Notes: generated from the sequence alone by a model not told the origin. Positions 1 through 7,219 are shown, counted from the first letter of the stretch. The stretch is DNA of 10,376 nucleotides from Crocinitomicaceae bacterium (GCA_020635955.1 JACJYW010000019.1:1-10376), one strand, 5' to 3'. Numbers and translations: made by a program.

Positions 1-527
1 GCAAATACAACAATTCCAACCTTGTCACCATGTAATGTGCGTAAGAATCGATCAATAGACATTTTTGCAATAGATAATCTGTCTCTTTCAGGGTCGAGAT
101 CCAAAGCTCTCATTGAATTGGAAATATCCAGGGCGATCATGATCTCAATACCTTCTGAAACCATCAAATTCTTTCCTTTTCCGTATTGAGGATTTGCCAG
201 GGCGATAATAAAGAAGGCAATGGCATTCCTGAAGAAAAAGAATTTATAAAACGACTTGAAATTTGACACCGGTGAGGTCAAATACCTCAATAAATTATTC
301 GGTGCTAATTGTCCTAATTTGCTGTTCTTCCAATCTAAAAGCACAAGATATCCTAATATGATCAAAGGAATGAGTAGCAAACCCCATAAGAAATACTGGT
401 TCTCAAACTGGAATGATTCTTCCCCTTGCATATAGTAGAACAAGCTTACACCAACTGCCCAGAAAACAACCTCCCAGGCAATTACCGCAATCGCGATCTG
501 TTTTATATGGTATTTATATTCACTCAC
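1..527 (-). CDS. batB: BatB-like VWA-domain membrane protein (partial, N-terminal 175 residues)
   Basis: The gene starts at 527 and runs off the left edge, so only the N-terminal part is visible. The start is a GTG at 527-525 that overlaps the batA stop by one base (TAGTG), and the frame stays open to position 1. Predicted membrane segments lie at about residues 11-32, 47-65 and 101-113. A von Willebrand factor A domain follows, with the MIDAS motif DISNS at residues 134-138 and then the conserved region DRLSIAK. The layout repeats that of batA next door, so the two are tandem paralogues, and this one is in the BatB position of Bacteroidota aerotolerance operons. The family role is a membrane-anchored metal-ion-dependent protein-binding module, probably facing the periplasm. 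A start at the ATG of residue 33 is possible, but it would lose the first membrane segment. The BatB name rests on position and layout. Confidence 0.85.
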   Translation of the reverse strand, partial: MSEYKYHIKQIAIAVIAWEVVFWAVGVSLFYYMQGEESFQFENQYFLWGLLLIPLIILGYLVLLDWKNSKLGQLAPNNLLRYLTSPVSNFKSFYKFFFFRNAIAFFIIALANPQYGKGKNLMVSEGIEIMIALDISNSMRALDLDPERDRLSIAKMSIDRFLRTLHGDKVGIVVF

Positions 528-1549
528 TAAGGAATGTGTTTTAAAAGGGTATGGTCAATCACTTTATATCCAACGATCAAAAGCAATCCAAACACTAAAA
601 AACCGTAGTATTTTTCTGGTGGATTCACTTTAAAATCAAGCACTTTCACTTTAGATTTTTCCAATTGATCAATGTCTTCATAGATGTGTTTCAGTTCCGT
701 TTTATTCTTAGCACGATAGTATTTTCCACCGGTCATGATGGCGATATCTGTCAACAACTCTTCATCAATTTCTACCGGAACATTCATATTTAAACCACCA
801 AAAACGGGCATTGGAGCCGCACCATCCTGACCAACACCTATGGTGTACACTGTTACCCCCATTTCTTTTGCGATCTCTGCTGCTTCCATAGGTTGTATAT
901 CTCCTGAGTTATTCAATCCATCTGTCATCAATATGATCACTTTGCTTTTAGCGTCACTTTCCCTTAAGCGGTTAACAGCCGTGATCAATCCCAGTCCTAT
1001 TGCTGTTCCAGGTGTTACCATACCGGTTTGAACTTTCTCTAATTGTTCTAGCAGGATCTCATGATCAGTGGTCATGGGTGATTGGGTATAAGCTTCAGCT
1101 TCATACAACACCAGTCCAATTCTGTCTGTTGGTCTGTCTTCAATGAATGATTTAGCCACTTCTTTAGCTGCTTCGAGACGATTAGGTTTCAGGTCCTCGG
1201 CAAGCATGGATTGAGAAACGTCCATAGAAATGACAATATCAATTCCTTCAATGTTCTTTTTCTTGTAATCATCTATATCAACGGGAGAGTGGGGACGGGC
1301 CAGGGCCAGGATAAAGTAGGAAACGCCAATAACAAAAAGTGCAAGATTCACATGACGCATCAAGGCTATCCAATTCACTTTCTTTTTAGCAAAGTTTCGA
1401 TTGCTTGAAAAGTTGATCCTTGTAAAATTTGATCGTTGCTGATAAATATACCAGGCAATGATCAAAGGAATGACCAAAAAGAACCAGAAAGCTTCTTTGC
1501 GGACGTATTCAAATCCAAAAGGCCATATGTCAACTAAATTACTCCACAT
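527..1549 (-). CDS. batA: BatA-like VWA-domain membrane protein
   Basis: A complete 340-residue protein. Membrane segments are predicted at about residues 21-37 and 67-84 and near the C terminus at 315-331, so the VWA domain (about 102-290) sits between the second and third helices, probably in the periplasm. The MIDAS is intact: DVSQS at 110-114, the threonine of PGTAIG at 182 and the aspartate of LMTDG at 210. Intact metal-coordinating residues suggest a working metal-dependent binding site for a protein partner. BatA is the first VWA protein of the Bacteroides aerotolerance operon, and the usual partners (MoxR, DUF58, second VWA) are present here in order. The ATG lies 11 bp inside the upstream gene and the stop overlaps the batB start, so translation is probably coupled on both sides. 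The exact molecular role of Bat proteins is not settled; a link to oxidative or envelope stress is family knowledge, not something the sequence shows. Confidence 0.92.
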   Translation of the reverse strand: MWSNLVDIWPFGFEYVRKEAFWFFLVIPLIIAWYIYQQRSNFTRINFSSNRNFAKKKVNWIALMRHVNLALFVIGVSYFILALARPHSPVDIDDYKKKNIEGIDIVISMDVSQSMLAEDLKPNRLEAAKEVAKSFIEDRPTDRIGLVLYEAEAYTQSPMTTDHEILLEQLEKVQTGMVTPGTAIGLGLITAVNRLRESDAKSKVIILMTDGLNNSGDIQPMEAAEIAKEMGVTVYTIGVGQDGAAPMPVFGGLNMNVPVEIDEELLTDIAIMTGGKYYRAKNKTELKHIYEDIDQLEKSKVKVLDFKVNPPEKYYGFLVFGLLLIVGYKVIDHTLLKHIP

Positions 1550-2489
1550 GATCTGATGTTGGCTTTTCTTCTGCCGATTTTGTCTTTTCTACAAAGGCAA
1601 TTGATTTGTACAATGATTCTTCTCCGTGTTGATCATCCGGCAACATCTTAGCAAACTTCACCATGTCAGCTTCGGAAAGGATCTTTCTTAAATATACCTT
1701 GTCTTCTTCTGTAATGTCGGCATATCTGAGGTCATTAATGATCTCTCTGGTAGTATGCTCAATAGCCTGAATTCCAAAGCGTTCTTCTAAATACAGTCGT
1801 ACGGTATAGGTCAATTCTGAATAGTATTCTTTCTTATCTTCATTGAGCCAGGCTTGTTCTTCTCGCAATTTGAAAAGGGTAGCTAATGCTGTGATATGGG
1901 CAGGAATAGGAGGTGCCTCAGGTTCTATTTTTTCTGGCATACGTTTGCGGATCAAACGAACGATCAGGAAAACTGCAATGATTCCTGCAATACCGGCTAA
2001 CCACGGCCAATATTTCTTGAACCAATCCTCCACTTTTTCAGTGAAGGTGTAATCAACCTGATAATTTCCTTTGATGTCTGTAATTCCTTTGGTGGTATCT
2101 ACTTCAACCGTCTCCACTTGAATTTGAGTACTGTTGGTATAATACATTGAATCGTTCAGTTCAATGCCCAAAGGTTGCAATTTGTGTATTCCAGGATCAA
2201 AGCTGGTAAGTGTAAAATCCTGCTTTCTTCTATATAAATGAGAGGTTGAATCAACCAACTCAAGATAATCCACGGTTCTGTCCAGGATCTCAATTTTATC
2301 GGTCAACTTTTTATCAAATTGTGGCCAGGCAACAAGGGCGTTATCCGTTGAATCATAGTATTCCAATTCAATTGAGAAAGGAACATGCTCACCAATGAGG
2401 ACATTGGAAAATGCGAAAGACATACGAGCTGTCTGAGCCTGCGTTAAAACAGGCCACACCATTAACCATATGAATCCCCAACGCATCAT
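1539..2489 (-). CDS. BatD/DUF4381-like single-pass membrane protein
   Basis: A 316-residue protein with a signal peptide (about 1-19, ending in TQAQT), a beta-rich extracytoplasmic domain (about 20-155), one transmembrane helix (about 161-179) followed by the basic stretch RLIRKR, and a mostly helical cytoplasmic tail (about 195-300). The tail contains YYSELTYTVRLYLEERFGI (222-240) and a following TTREII, the pattern of the DUF4381/BatD-type C-terminal domains found between DUF58 and BatA genes. The stop overlaps the batA start by 11 bp. The start overlaps the DUF58 stop by 4 bp (ATGA); the second ATG, one codon later, would give a TGATG junction instead. Inference: it links the cytoplasmic MoxR/DUF58 pair to the periplasmic VWA domains, since it is the only member here with substantial domains on both sides of the membrane. 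Family assignment is by motif and context, not by a search. Confidence 0.8.
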   Translation of the reverse strand: MMRWGFIWLMVWPVLTQAQTARMSFAFSNVLIGEHVPFSIELEYYDSTDNALVAWPQFDKKLTDKIEILDRTVDYLELVDSTSHLYRRKQDFTLTSFDPGIHKLQPLGIELNDSMYYTNSTQIQVETVEVDTTKGITDIKGNYQVDYTFTEKVEDWFKKYWPWLAGIAGIIAVFLIVRLIRKRMPEKIEPEAPPIPAHITALATLFKLREEQAWLNEDKKEYYSELTYTVRLYLEERFGIQAIEHTTREIINDLRYADITEEDKVYLRKILSEADMVKFAKMLPDDQHGEESLYKSIAFVEKTKSAEEKPTSDHVE

Positions 2490-3349
2490 CTGTTCTTGAA
2501 CAAGCTCATTAGTGGTTTGATATATCCTTCATCTGTATGGATCTCAGCATAATCGGTTTTAGATCTTCTAAACAATTGCTGAATCTCTTTTTCTTTAGCA
2601 AGTGCTACTTCTTTATATTTTCTGCGCACTCTTTTTGATGAGGTATTGATCCAGGTGGATTCGCCGGTTTCCAGATCTCTTAATTGTGCCACACCAATGT
2701 TGGGTAGATCATATTCTGCTTTGTCATTCACTTTAAGAGCAACAACATCATGTTTTCTTGAAGCAATTTTAATCGCATCTGAAAAATCATCCGCCATGAA
2801 ATCACTAAGAACAAAAGCAATACTTTTCTTCTTTACCATTTTAGTAAAGTATTTAAGCGCTTCCGAGATATTAGTTCCGGTATGTTGTGGTTGGAAATTG
2901 ATCAATTCACGAATAATTCTCAGAATGTGTGACTTACCTTTTTTTGGTGGGATGAACATCTCTATCTGGTCTGAGAACATGATCAAACCAATTCGGTCAT
3001 TATTGGAAACGGCTGAAAAAGCTAAAACGGCGCAGAGTTCGGTAATCGTTTCACGCTTGATCTGGTTTCGGGTTCCGAACATTTCAGAGGCAGAAACATC
3101 CACCAATAGCATTACGGTTAGTTCTCTTTCTTCTTCAAATACTTTAACGAAGGGCGCATTGAATCTTGCCGTTACATTCCAATCAATGGTTCTGATCTCA
3201 TCACCCACTGAATAATCTCGAACCTCACTAAAGGCCATACCTCTACCTTTAAAGGCAGAGTGGTACTCACCAGAAAATATCTGATTAGAGAGACCTTTGG
3301 TTTTGATCTCGATCTTACGTACTTTCTTTATGAGTTCCTTAGTGTCCAT
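2486..3349 (-). CDS. DUF58 family protein (VWA-like, cytoplasmic)
   Basis: A 287-residue protein with no signal peptide or membrane helix. The DUF58 hallmark lies at residues 35-62: GRGMAFSEVRDY, then VGDEIRTIDWN and TAR. A VWA-like fold follows, with a MIDAS-type DVSAS at 84-88, a threonine in HTGTN near 159 and an aspartate in LSDF at 183. DUF58 proteins are almost always encoded beside MoxR ATPases and are thought to be their partners or substrates. The ATG at 3349-3347 is chosen over a TTG one codon upstream. Either start lies inside the 3' end of the upstream exported gene (11-bp overlap for the ATG), which suggests translational coupling. The stop overlaps the next start by 4 bp. Unlike the usual arrangement, it is separated from moxR by an inserted gene. 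Confidence 0.93.
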   Translation of the reverse strand: MDTKELIKKVRKIEIKTKGLSNQIFSGEYHSAFKGRGMAFSEVRDYSVGDEIRTIDWNVTARFNAPFVKVFEEERELTVMLLVDVSASEMFGTRNQIKRETITELCAVLAFSAVSNNDRIGLIMFSDQIEMFIPPKKGKSHILRIIRELINFQPQHTGTNISEALKYFTKMVKKKSIAFVLSDFMADDFSDAIKIASRKHDVVALKVNDKAEYDLPNIGVAQLRDLETGESTWINTSSKRVRRKYKEVALAKEKEIQQLFRRSKTDYAEIHTDEGYIKPLMSLFKNR

Positions 3350-4160
3350 CAACTATTTCCCAATTCTTCAATATCGAACCAAGTATTCCCTGTGTTAGGT
3401 ATCCTTTGACTGAGATGGTTTTACCAATTTCACTTTTATCCCATGCTTTTTTACCATCTAATATGTATGCTTCAGAATCAGCCATTTCCCAGGCTATACA
3501 AGGTAAACCGCGACTATCGTTGATAGCAGTTCCTTTATAAATTGTGCGTTCTGGTTCTTCTATTTTATAGTTTCTGAAAACTAATCGATAGTAAACCTTT
3601 GTGGTATCTGAGAACATGCCCTGAGGAGAGTCTGAAGTAGAATAGAAAGATCTTGGAAAAGGTTCACGTGTTACCTCACCAGTTACGCGATAAAATTTGC
3701 GATCAGCAACAATATTTGGTTCAAAGAAGATCCCATCAAGAGTCGCATGCCCCTTTGAAGATTTTATGTCTCCTTCTAATGTGATTTTTTGGTTTGTCCG
3801 TACAAAAGGTAGTGTATAAATCTGAGACATTCCGGACTCATATGCTAACCTCCCAAAACTTGAAAATTCAAATACTTCAACTTTCGATTCACTAACGCTT
3901 AATCCTCCCCAGTTATATTCAAGAAAAAAAAGCTCGTTAGCTGGTTTAACCCTCACTTGATTCAAAGGTGAACCAATCATTAAAGTGGTATCGTAGGTAT
4001 ATCCGTCTAAATTTTCGAACTCTGTGTGCCAAAGCGTATCATTGACTTTAGTTATTTTAACTTGTCCCTGCTCGTTGACATAAAGCATTGAAGTTTCTAA
4101 TCCTTGCCCAAATAACTGGGTAAGGTGAAGAAACACCGACACAAGAATAAGTGATCTCAT
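3339..4160 (-). CDS. Exported protein of unknown function inside the Bat operon
   Basis: I do not recognise the family of this 273-residue protein. It has a signal peptide (about 1-18, cleavage near FGQG) without a lipobox cysteine, and no other membrane segment, so it should be soluble in the periplasm or secreted. Residues 20-120 are beta-rich with no motif I can name. Residues about 126-168 and 207-257 each look like a small beta module with the pattern G-x(2-3)-K/N-x-S-K/R-G and ending in V-T/K-G. The second, containing AYILDG, AWDKSEIGK and ISVKGYL, resembles small OB-like domains seen in Bacteroidota hypothetical proteins. It starts 2 bp after the moxR stop and ends 11 bp inside the DUF58 gene, so it is transcribed, and probably translated, with them. 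An exported protein between two cytoplasmic partners suggests a role on the periplasmic side of the Bat machinery, but this is inference. The reading frame is real, given the tight junctions and the signal peptide. Confidence 0.85.
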   Translation of the reverse strand: MRSLILVSVFLHLTQLFGQGLETSMLYVNEQGQVKITKVNDTLWHTEFENLDGYTYDTTLMIGSPLNQVRVKPANELFFLEYNWGGLSVSESKVEVFEFSSFGRLAYESGMSQIYTLPFVRTNQKITLEGDIKSSKGHATLDGIFFEPNIVADRKFYRVTGEVTREPFPRSFYSTSDSPQGMFSDTTKVYYRLVFRNYKIEEPERTIYKGTAINDSRGLPCIAWEMADSEAYILDGKKAWDKSEIGKTISVKGYLTQGILGSILKNWEIVDGH

Positions 4161-4162
4161 AA

Positions 4163-5179
4163 TTAAGGTACTTCAACAAAATCCATGATCTTATTTACCA
4201 GATCTGACTGTGTGATATCTTCAGCCTCAGCTTCGTAAGTCAATCCAATTCGGTGTCTAAGAACGTCCAAACATACTGCACGAACATCTTCAGGGATTAC
4301 GAATCCTCTTCTGTTAATGAAGGCATAAGCTTTGGCTGCTAAAGCCATGTTGATTGATGCTCTAGGAGAGGCTCCAAAACCAATTAAAGGTGCAAGATCA
4401 CTCAAGCCATAATCTGCCGGCGTTCTCGTGGCATAAACCAGGTCAACTATGTATTTTTCAATTTTTTCGTCCAGATAAACTTCTTTCACCAATTCTTTAG
4501 CCTCAAGGATTTGATCAACTGAAACTACTGTATTCGCTTTTGGAAAACCTTGCGGAGAAATGTTTTGACGTACGATCAGTTTCTCTTCTTCTTTGCTTGG
4601 ATAATCCAGATAAACTTTCAACATGAAACGGTCAACCTGAGCTTCAGGAAGAGGGTAAGTTCCTTCTTGTTCAACCGGGTTTTGAGTTGCTAATACAAGG
4701 AAGGGTTTAGGCAACGGATAAGTAGTCTCACCAATGGTTACTTGTCTTTCCTGCATGGCTTCTAAAAGAGCTGATTGCACTTTTGCCGGAGCACGGTTGA
4801 TCTCATCCGCCAGAATGAAATTGGCAAAAATCGGCCCTTTTTTCACTGAGAAATCTTCCTGTTTTTGGTTATAGATCATGGTTCCTACCACGTCAGCAGG
4901 CAGTAAATCCGGTGTAAACTGAATACGATTAAAATTACCACCAATGGTATCAGAGAGTGTTTTGATTGCTAATGTTTTAGCTAGCCCAGGCACTCCCTCA
5001 AGCAATACGTGACCATTTGCCAATAATCCGATCATTAGTCGATCGATCATATATTGCTGACCAACAATAACTTTGCTGATCTCGGTATTCATTGAATCCA
5101 AGAATGCGCTACCAGCTTGAATTCTGGCATTAATTTCTTCAATGCTTCTTGCTCCCTGATTAGTAGAAGTTTCTTCCAT
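4163..5179 (-). CDS. moxR: MoxR-family AAA+ ATPase
   Basis: A 338-residue cytoplasmic AAA+ ATPase of the MoxR (AAA_3 plus lid) type, close to the normal family length. Walker A is GVPGLAKT at 62-69, Walker B ILADE at 122-126, sensor 1 the asparagine of LATQNP (167), the arginine finger region QVDRFM (181-186) and sensor 2 SPRAS near 273. The stretch IQFTPDLLPADVVGT (86-100) is typical of MoxR. The lid domain fills the C-terminal third. MoxR proteins act as ATP-driven chaperones that mature or remodel VWA/MIDAS proteins, several of which are encoded downstream. The ATG at 5179 is chosen over an in-frame GTG at 5218 because the GTG lies on the -7 promoter element and its 13-residue extension is not typical of the family. 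It is the first gene of the apparent operon. Confidence 0.95.
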   Translation of the reverse strand: MEETSTNQGARSIEEINARIQAGSAFLDSMNTEISKVIVGQQYMIDRLMIGLLANGHVLLEGVPGLAKTLAIKTLSDTIGGNFNRIQFTPDLLPADVVGTMIYNQKQEDFSVKKGPIFANFILADEINRAPAKVQSALLEAMQERQVTIGETTYPLPKPFLVLATQNPVEQEGTYPLPEAQVDRFMLKVYLDYPSKEEEKLIVRQNISPQGFPKANTVVSVDQILEAKELVKEVYLDEKIEKYIVDLVYATRTPADYGLSDLAPLIGFGASPRASINMALAAKAYAFINRRGFVIPEDVRAVCLDVLRHRIGLTYEAEAEDITQSDLVNKIMDFVEVP

Positions 5180-5191
5180 ATTCCTTGATTT

Positions 5192-5227
5192 GTTCACTTT
5201 GTGAATTGGTTGATACACAAAGTTAAC
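5192..5227. repeat. Imperfect inverted repeat over the moxR promoter
   Basis: The arms are GTTCACTTTGTG (5192-5203) and CACAAAGTTAAC (5216-5227). They pair at 11 of 12 positions around a 12-bp spacer. The left arm lies within TTCACTTTGTGAA (5193-5205), itself a palindrome with 5-bp arms. The right arm covers the -7-like element on the minus strand. The position and the roughly two-turn centre spacing (24 bp) fit a regulator binding site. An RNA hairpin is possible only if transcription starts further upstream. Confidence 0.6.
5218..5225 (-). promoter_or_regulatory. -7 promoter element of the moxR/bat operon
   Basis: On the minus strand this reads TAACTTTG, an exact match to the Bacteroidota primary-sigma -7 consensus TAnnTTTG. 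It lies 38 bp before the moxR ATG, which would give a leader of about 30 nt. No clear TTG -33 element is present at the expected distance; the best candidate is a TTT in GGCTTTAAT. The match is short, so chance is possible, but it is the only exact one in this 134-bp gap. Confidence 0.55.
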
Positions 5228-5313
5228 ACCAGTATACGCCTATTATTAAAGCCTTACTGTTAAGAAATGTTAATGCTTATTAAAACCTTTAGAAATAAGG
5301 AAGACAGATGTTT

Positions 5314-5661
5314 TTAACGTTGGATATAAATCGTCATATAATTTACTCCAATATCAATGGTCAAAATATTTGAATAAGGCACGAAAAATACAGATTTTAC
5401 CTTGCCTTCAGGTTGGTAGATCGCTTTGATCCCGTTGTCAGTTAATTTGAAAACATTACCTTTCTCTGACTTGTATTTGTCATAGGTTTGTTTGCTGGTT
5501 CCATCCTGATAATAATCCATCACATTACCAACGAACAATTCTTCCATTTTATCAATTGAAGTTCCTATCTCTGTCATCATTACTTCAATTTCGTTTCTGG
5601 TAACCTGGCTAATTGCTGAAGTTGAAATGAACAGTAAAAAAAGTAGAGTGTATCTTTTCAT
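5314..5661 (-). CDS. Small exported protein of unknown function
   Basis: A 115-residue protein that I cannot assign to a family. The ATG at 5661 begins a clear signal peptide (MKRYTLLFLLFISTSAISQ, 1-19), so the mature part of about 96 residues should be periplasmic or exported; there is no lipobox. The mature part has an acidic helical start (NEIEVMMTEIGTSIDKMEELF) followed by a beta-rich half with regularly spaced aromatics and a C-terminal MTIYIQR. A longer version starting at a TTG (5679) is rejected because it would put six charged residues before the signal peptide and start inside the -7 element. It lies 35 bp downstream of the serine dehydratase gene and 134 bp upstream of moxR, with its own apparent promoter, so it is probably neither part of the Bat operon nor wholly dependent on the dehydratase. 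Confidence 0.75.
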   Translation of the reverse strand: MKRYTLLFLLFISTSAISQVTRNEIEVMMTEIGTSIDKMEELFVGNVMDYYQDGTSKQTYDKYKSEKGNVFKLTDNGIKAIYQPEGKVKSVFFVPYSNILTIDIGVNYMTIYIQR

Positions 5662-5676
5662 AACCTTGTCTTTCCT

Positions 5677-5684
5677 CAAACTTA
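5677..5684 (-). promoter_or_regulatory. -7 promoter element for the small exported gene
   Basis: The minus strand reads TAAGTTTG, an exact TAnnTTTG match, 15 bp before the ATG at 5661. Transcription would then start about 10 nt upstream of the start codon. No convincing -33 TTG is seen; the region where it should lie falls in the end of the serine dehydratase gene. Confidence 0.5.
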
Positions 5685-5696
5685 CGAAAAATGAAA

Positions 5697-7121
5697 TTAA
5701 CAGTCGGCTAAAGCAACACGGATAGCTAAACCACCTTGTGAAGTCTCTTTGTATTTGGAATTCATGTCTTTAGCTGTCTCCCACATGGTATTGATCACCT
5801 GATCTAGAGGAACTTTTACATTTTTAGGATCTGTATCTAATGCCAATTCGGCTGCATTTATAGCCTTAATAGCTCCCATTGAATTGCGCTCAATGCAAGG
5901 AACCTGTACCAATCCACCAACAGGGTCGCAAGTCAATCCTAAATGATGTTCCATGGCAATTTCTGCAGCAACCATCACTTGTTCAGGTGAGCCGCCCATT
6001 AATTCCGTGAGTGCGCCTGCTGCCATAGCGGATGAAACTCCAATTTCAGCCTGGCAACCACCCATGGCTGCTGAAATAGTTGAACCTTTTTTAAAGATTG
6101 ATCCAATCTCTCCGGCAACAAGCAAGAAACGCTTTATTTCATCAAATCCGGCATTGTGATTTTCAATGGTCAAATAGTACATCAATACTGCGGGAATCAC
6201 GCCGGCACTTCCGTTAGTTGGAGCCGTTACCACTCTTCCCAATGAGGCGTTTACTTCATTAACGGCAAGTGCATAGCAACTCACCCACTTAAGTATCTGT
6301 CTGAATTTTACTTCTGTTTTTCTAATGGCTTCTAACCATTCTTGAGGCGAAGCATATTTTACATCACCAATTAAATTCTTATGGGTATCATAAGCTCTTC
6401 TTCTAACATGTAAACCACCTGGAAGCGTACCTTCAGTATGACATCCAATATACATGCATTCCAGCATGGTTTTCCAAATACGCCCAATTTCATGATCGAT
6501 CTGCTCTTCAGAGCGAAGGATCTTCTCATTTTCGAAAACTATTTCAGAGATAGGTCTGTTTTGTTCTGCGCAGTATTTTGAAAGTTGTAGCGCATTCTGA
6601 ATAGGAAAAGGATATTCTCCGGCATTTTGGATCTCTACAGCCTCTTCGTCATTTTTTTCCTGAACAATGAAACCTCCACCTATTGAATAATAGATCTCCT
6701 CATGTTTTTCACCAGAAGACAATGTAGCGGTGAACTTCATTCCATTTGCATGAAACGGCAAAAAATCAGCATTGAATATGATATCCCTTTCTGGAATAAA
6801 GTCGATTTTCTGTTGTTTAGCCAGTTTAAGCTTTTGAGTAAGCTTGATCTGATCAATAATGATCTGAATATCCTGCACAGGAACATATTCAGGATCTGCT
6901 CCCGAAAGCCCAAGCATAACTGCTAGATCTGTAGCGTGACCTTTACCCGTTAATGACAATGATCCGTAAAGATCAACTTTAACAGATGAAATATTTTCTA
7001 TCAAATTTTTGTCAATTAGAACTTGCAGAAACCGTTCTGAAGCTCGCCAAGGACCTAAGGTATGAGAACTCGAAGGCCCCACACCGATCTTTAGCATATC
7101 AAACACGCTTATATACTCCAT
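5697..7121 (-). CDS. sdaA: L-serine dehydratase (L-serine ammonia-lyase), single-chain iron-sulfur type
   Basis: A complete 474-residue enzyme that deaminates L-serine to pyruvate and ammonia with a [4Fe-4S] cluster rather than PLP. The N-terminal beta domain opens with SVFDMLKIGVGPSSSHTLGPW (about 5-25), the serine dehydratase beta-chain signature. The alpha domain begins near residue 190 and contains APTNGSAGVIP (300-310) and GGCQAEIGVSSAMAAGAL (354-371). Cluster cysteines are seen at 356, 398 (TCDPVGG) and 409 (VPCIER). Their 42- and 11-residue spacing matches that of the structurally known Legionella enzyme (343, 385, 396). The last residue, Cys474, matches the C-terminal cysteine that serves as the fourth ligand there. 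Both domains are fused in one chain, as in Escherichia coli SdaA. The gene is cytoplasmic, divergent from the propeller receptor and preceded by its own -7 element. Its function in serine catabolism is well supported. Confidence 0.97.
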   Translation of the reverse strand: MEYISVFDMLKIGVGPSSSHTLGPWRASERFLQVLIDKNLIENISSVKVDLYGSLSLTGKGHATDLAVMLGLSGADPEYVPVQDIQIIIDQIKLTQKLKLAKQQKIDFIPERDIIFNADFLPFHANGMKFTATLSSGEKHEEIYYSIGGGFIVQEKNDEEAVEIQNAGEYPFPIQNALQLSKYCAEQNRPISEIVFENEKILRSEEQIDHEIGRIWKTMLECMYIGCHTEGTLPGGLHVRRRAYDTHKNLIGDVKYASPQEWLEAIRKTEVKFRQILKWVSCYALAVNEVNASLGRVVTAPTNGSAGVIPAVLMYYLTIENHNAGFDEIKRFLLVAGEIGSIFKKGSTISAAMGGCQAEIGVSSAMAAGALTELMGGSPEQVMVAAEIAMEHHLGLTCDPVGGLVQVPCIERNSMGAIKAINAAELALDTDPKNVKVPLDQVINTMWETAKDMNSKYKETSQGGLAIRVALADC

Positions 7122-7141
7122 TTATGGCGAAAAAATCGCTG

Positions 7142-7149
7142 CAAATTTA
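7142..7149 (-). promoter_or_regulatory. -7 promoter element for sdaA
   Basis: The minus strand reads TAAATTTG, an exact TAnnTTTG match, 20 bp before the sdaA ATG. It would give a leader of roughly 15 nt. No TTG is seen at the usual -33 position. The same octamer occurs in mirror orientation at 7212-7219 in front of the divergent gene. Confidence 0.5.
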
Positions 7150-7211
7150 GGGGACTTTTTGGCTTGTAGATTAAGTTTATTTAAATAGAATGCAAAAGTT
7201 CTCAAGATTGT

Positions 7212-7219
7212 TAAATTTG
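7212..7219 (+). promoter_or_regulatory. -7 promoter element for the propeller-phosphatase gene (possibly leaderless)
   Basis: The plus strand reads TAAATTTG, an exact TAnnTTTG match, ending only 4 bp before the ATG at 7224. If used, transcription would start at or next to the A of the start codon. An in-frame TGA at 7218-7220 rules out an upstream start. A weaker alternative, TAAGTTTA at 7172-7179, would give a normal leader. Confidence 0.4.

Noticed and set aside
2646..3215. A 189-codon open frame on the plus strand
   Set aside because: It lies wholly antisense to the DUF58 gene, whose protein motifs are clear, and its translation shows no recognisable domain.
3350..3352. TTG start for the DUF58 protein
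   Set aside because: An ATG follows immediately; a TTG one codon earlier adds nothing and is a rarer start.
5180..5218. A 13-residue N-terminal extension of MoxR from a GTG at 5218
   Set aside because: The GTG overlaps the -7 element, so it would not be on the transcript, and the ATG at 5179 gives the family-typical N terminus.
5276..5299. Possible terminator hairpin after the small exported gene (CTTATT, 12-bp loop, AATAAG)
   Set aside because: The stem is only 6 AT-rich pairs with no following U-tract on the transcript, so it is weak and likely chance.
5662..5679. TTG start giving six more residues on the small exported protein
   Set aside because: It would place a charged stretch before a good signal peptide and begin inside the -7 element.
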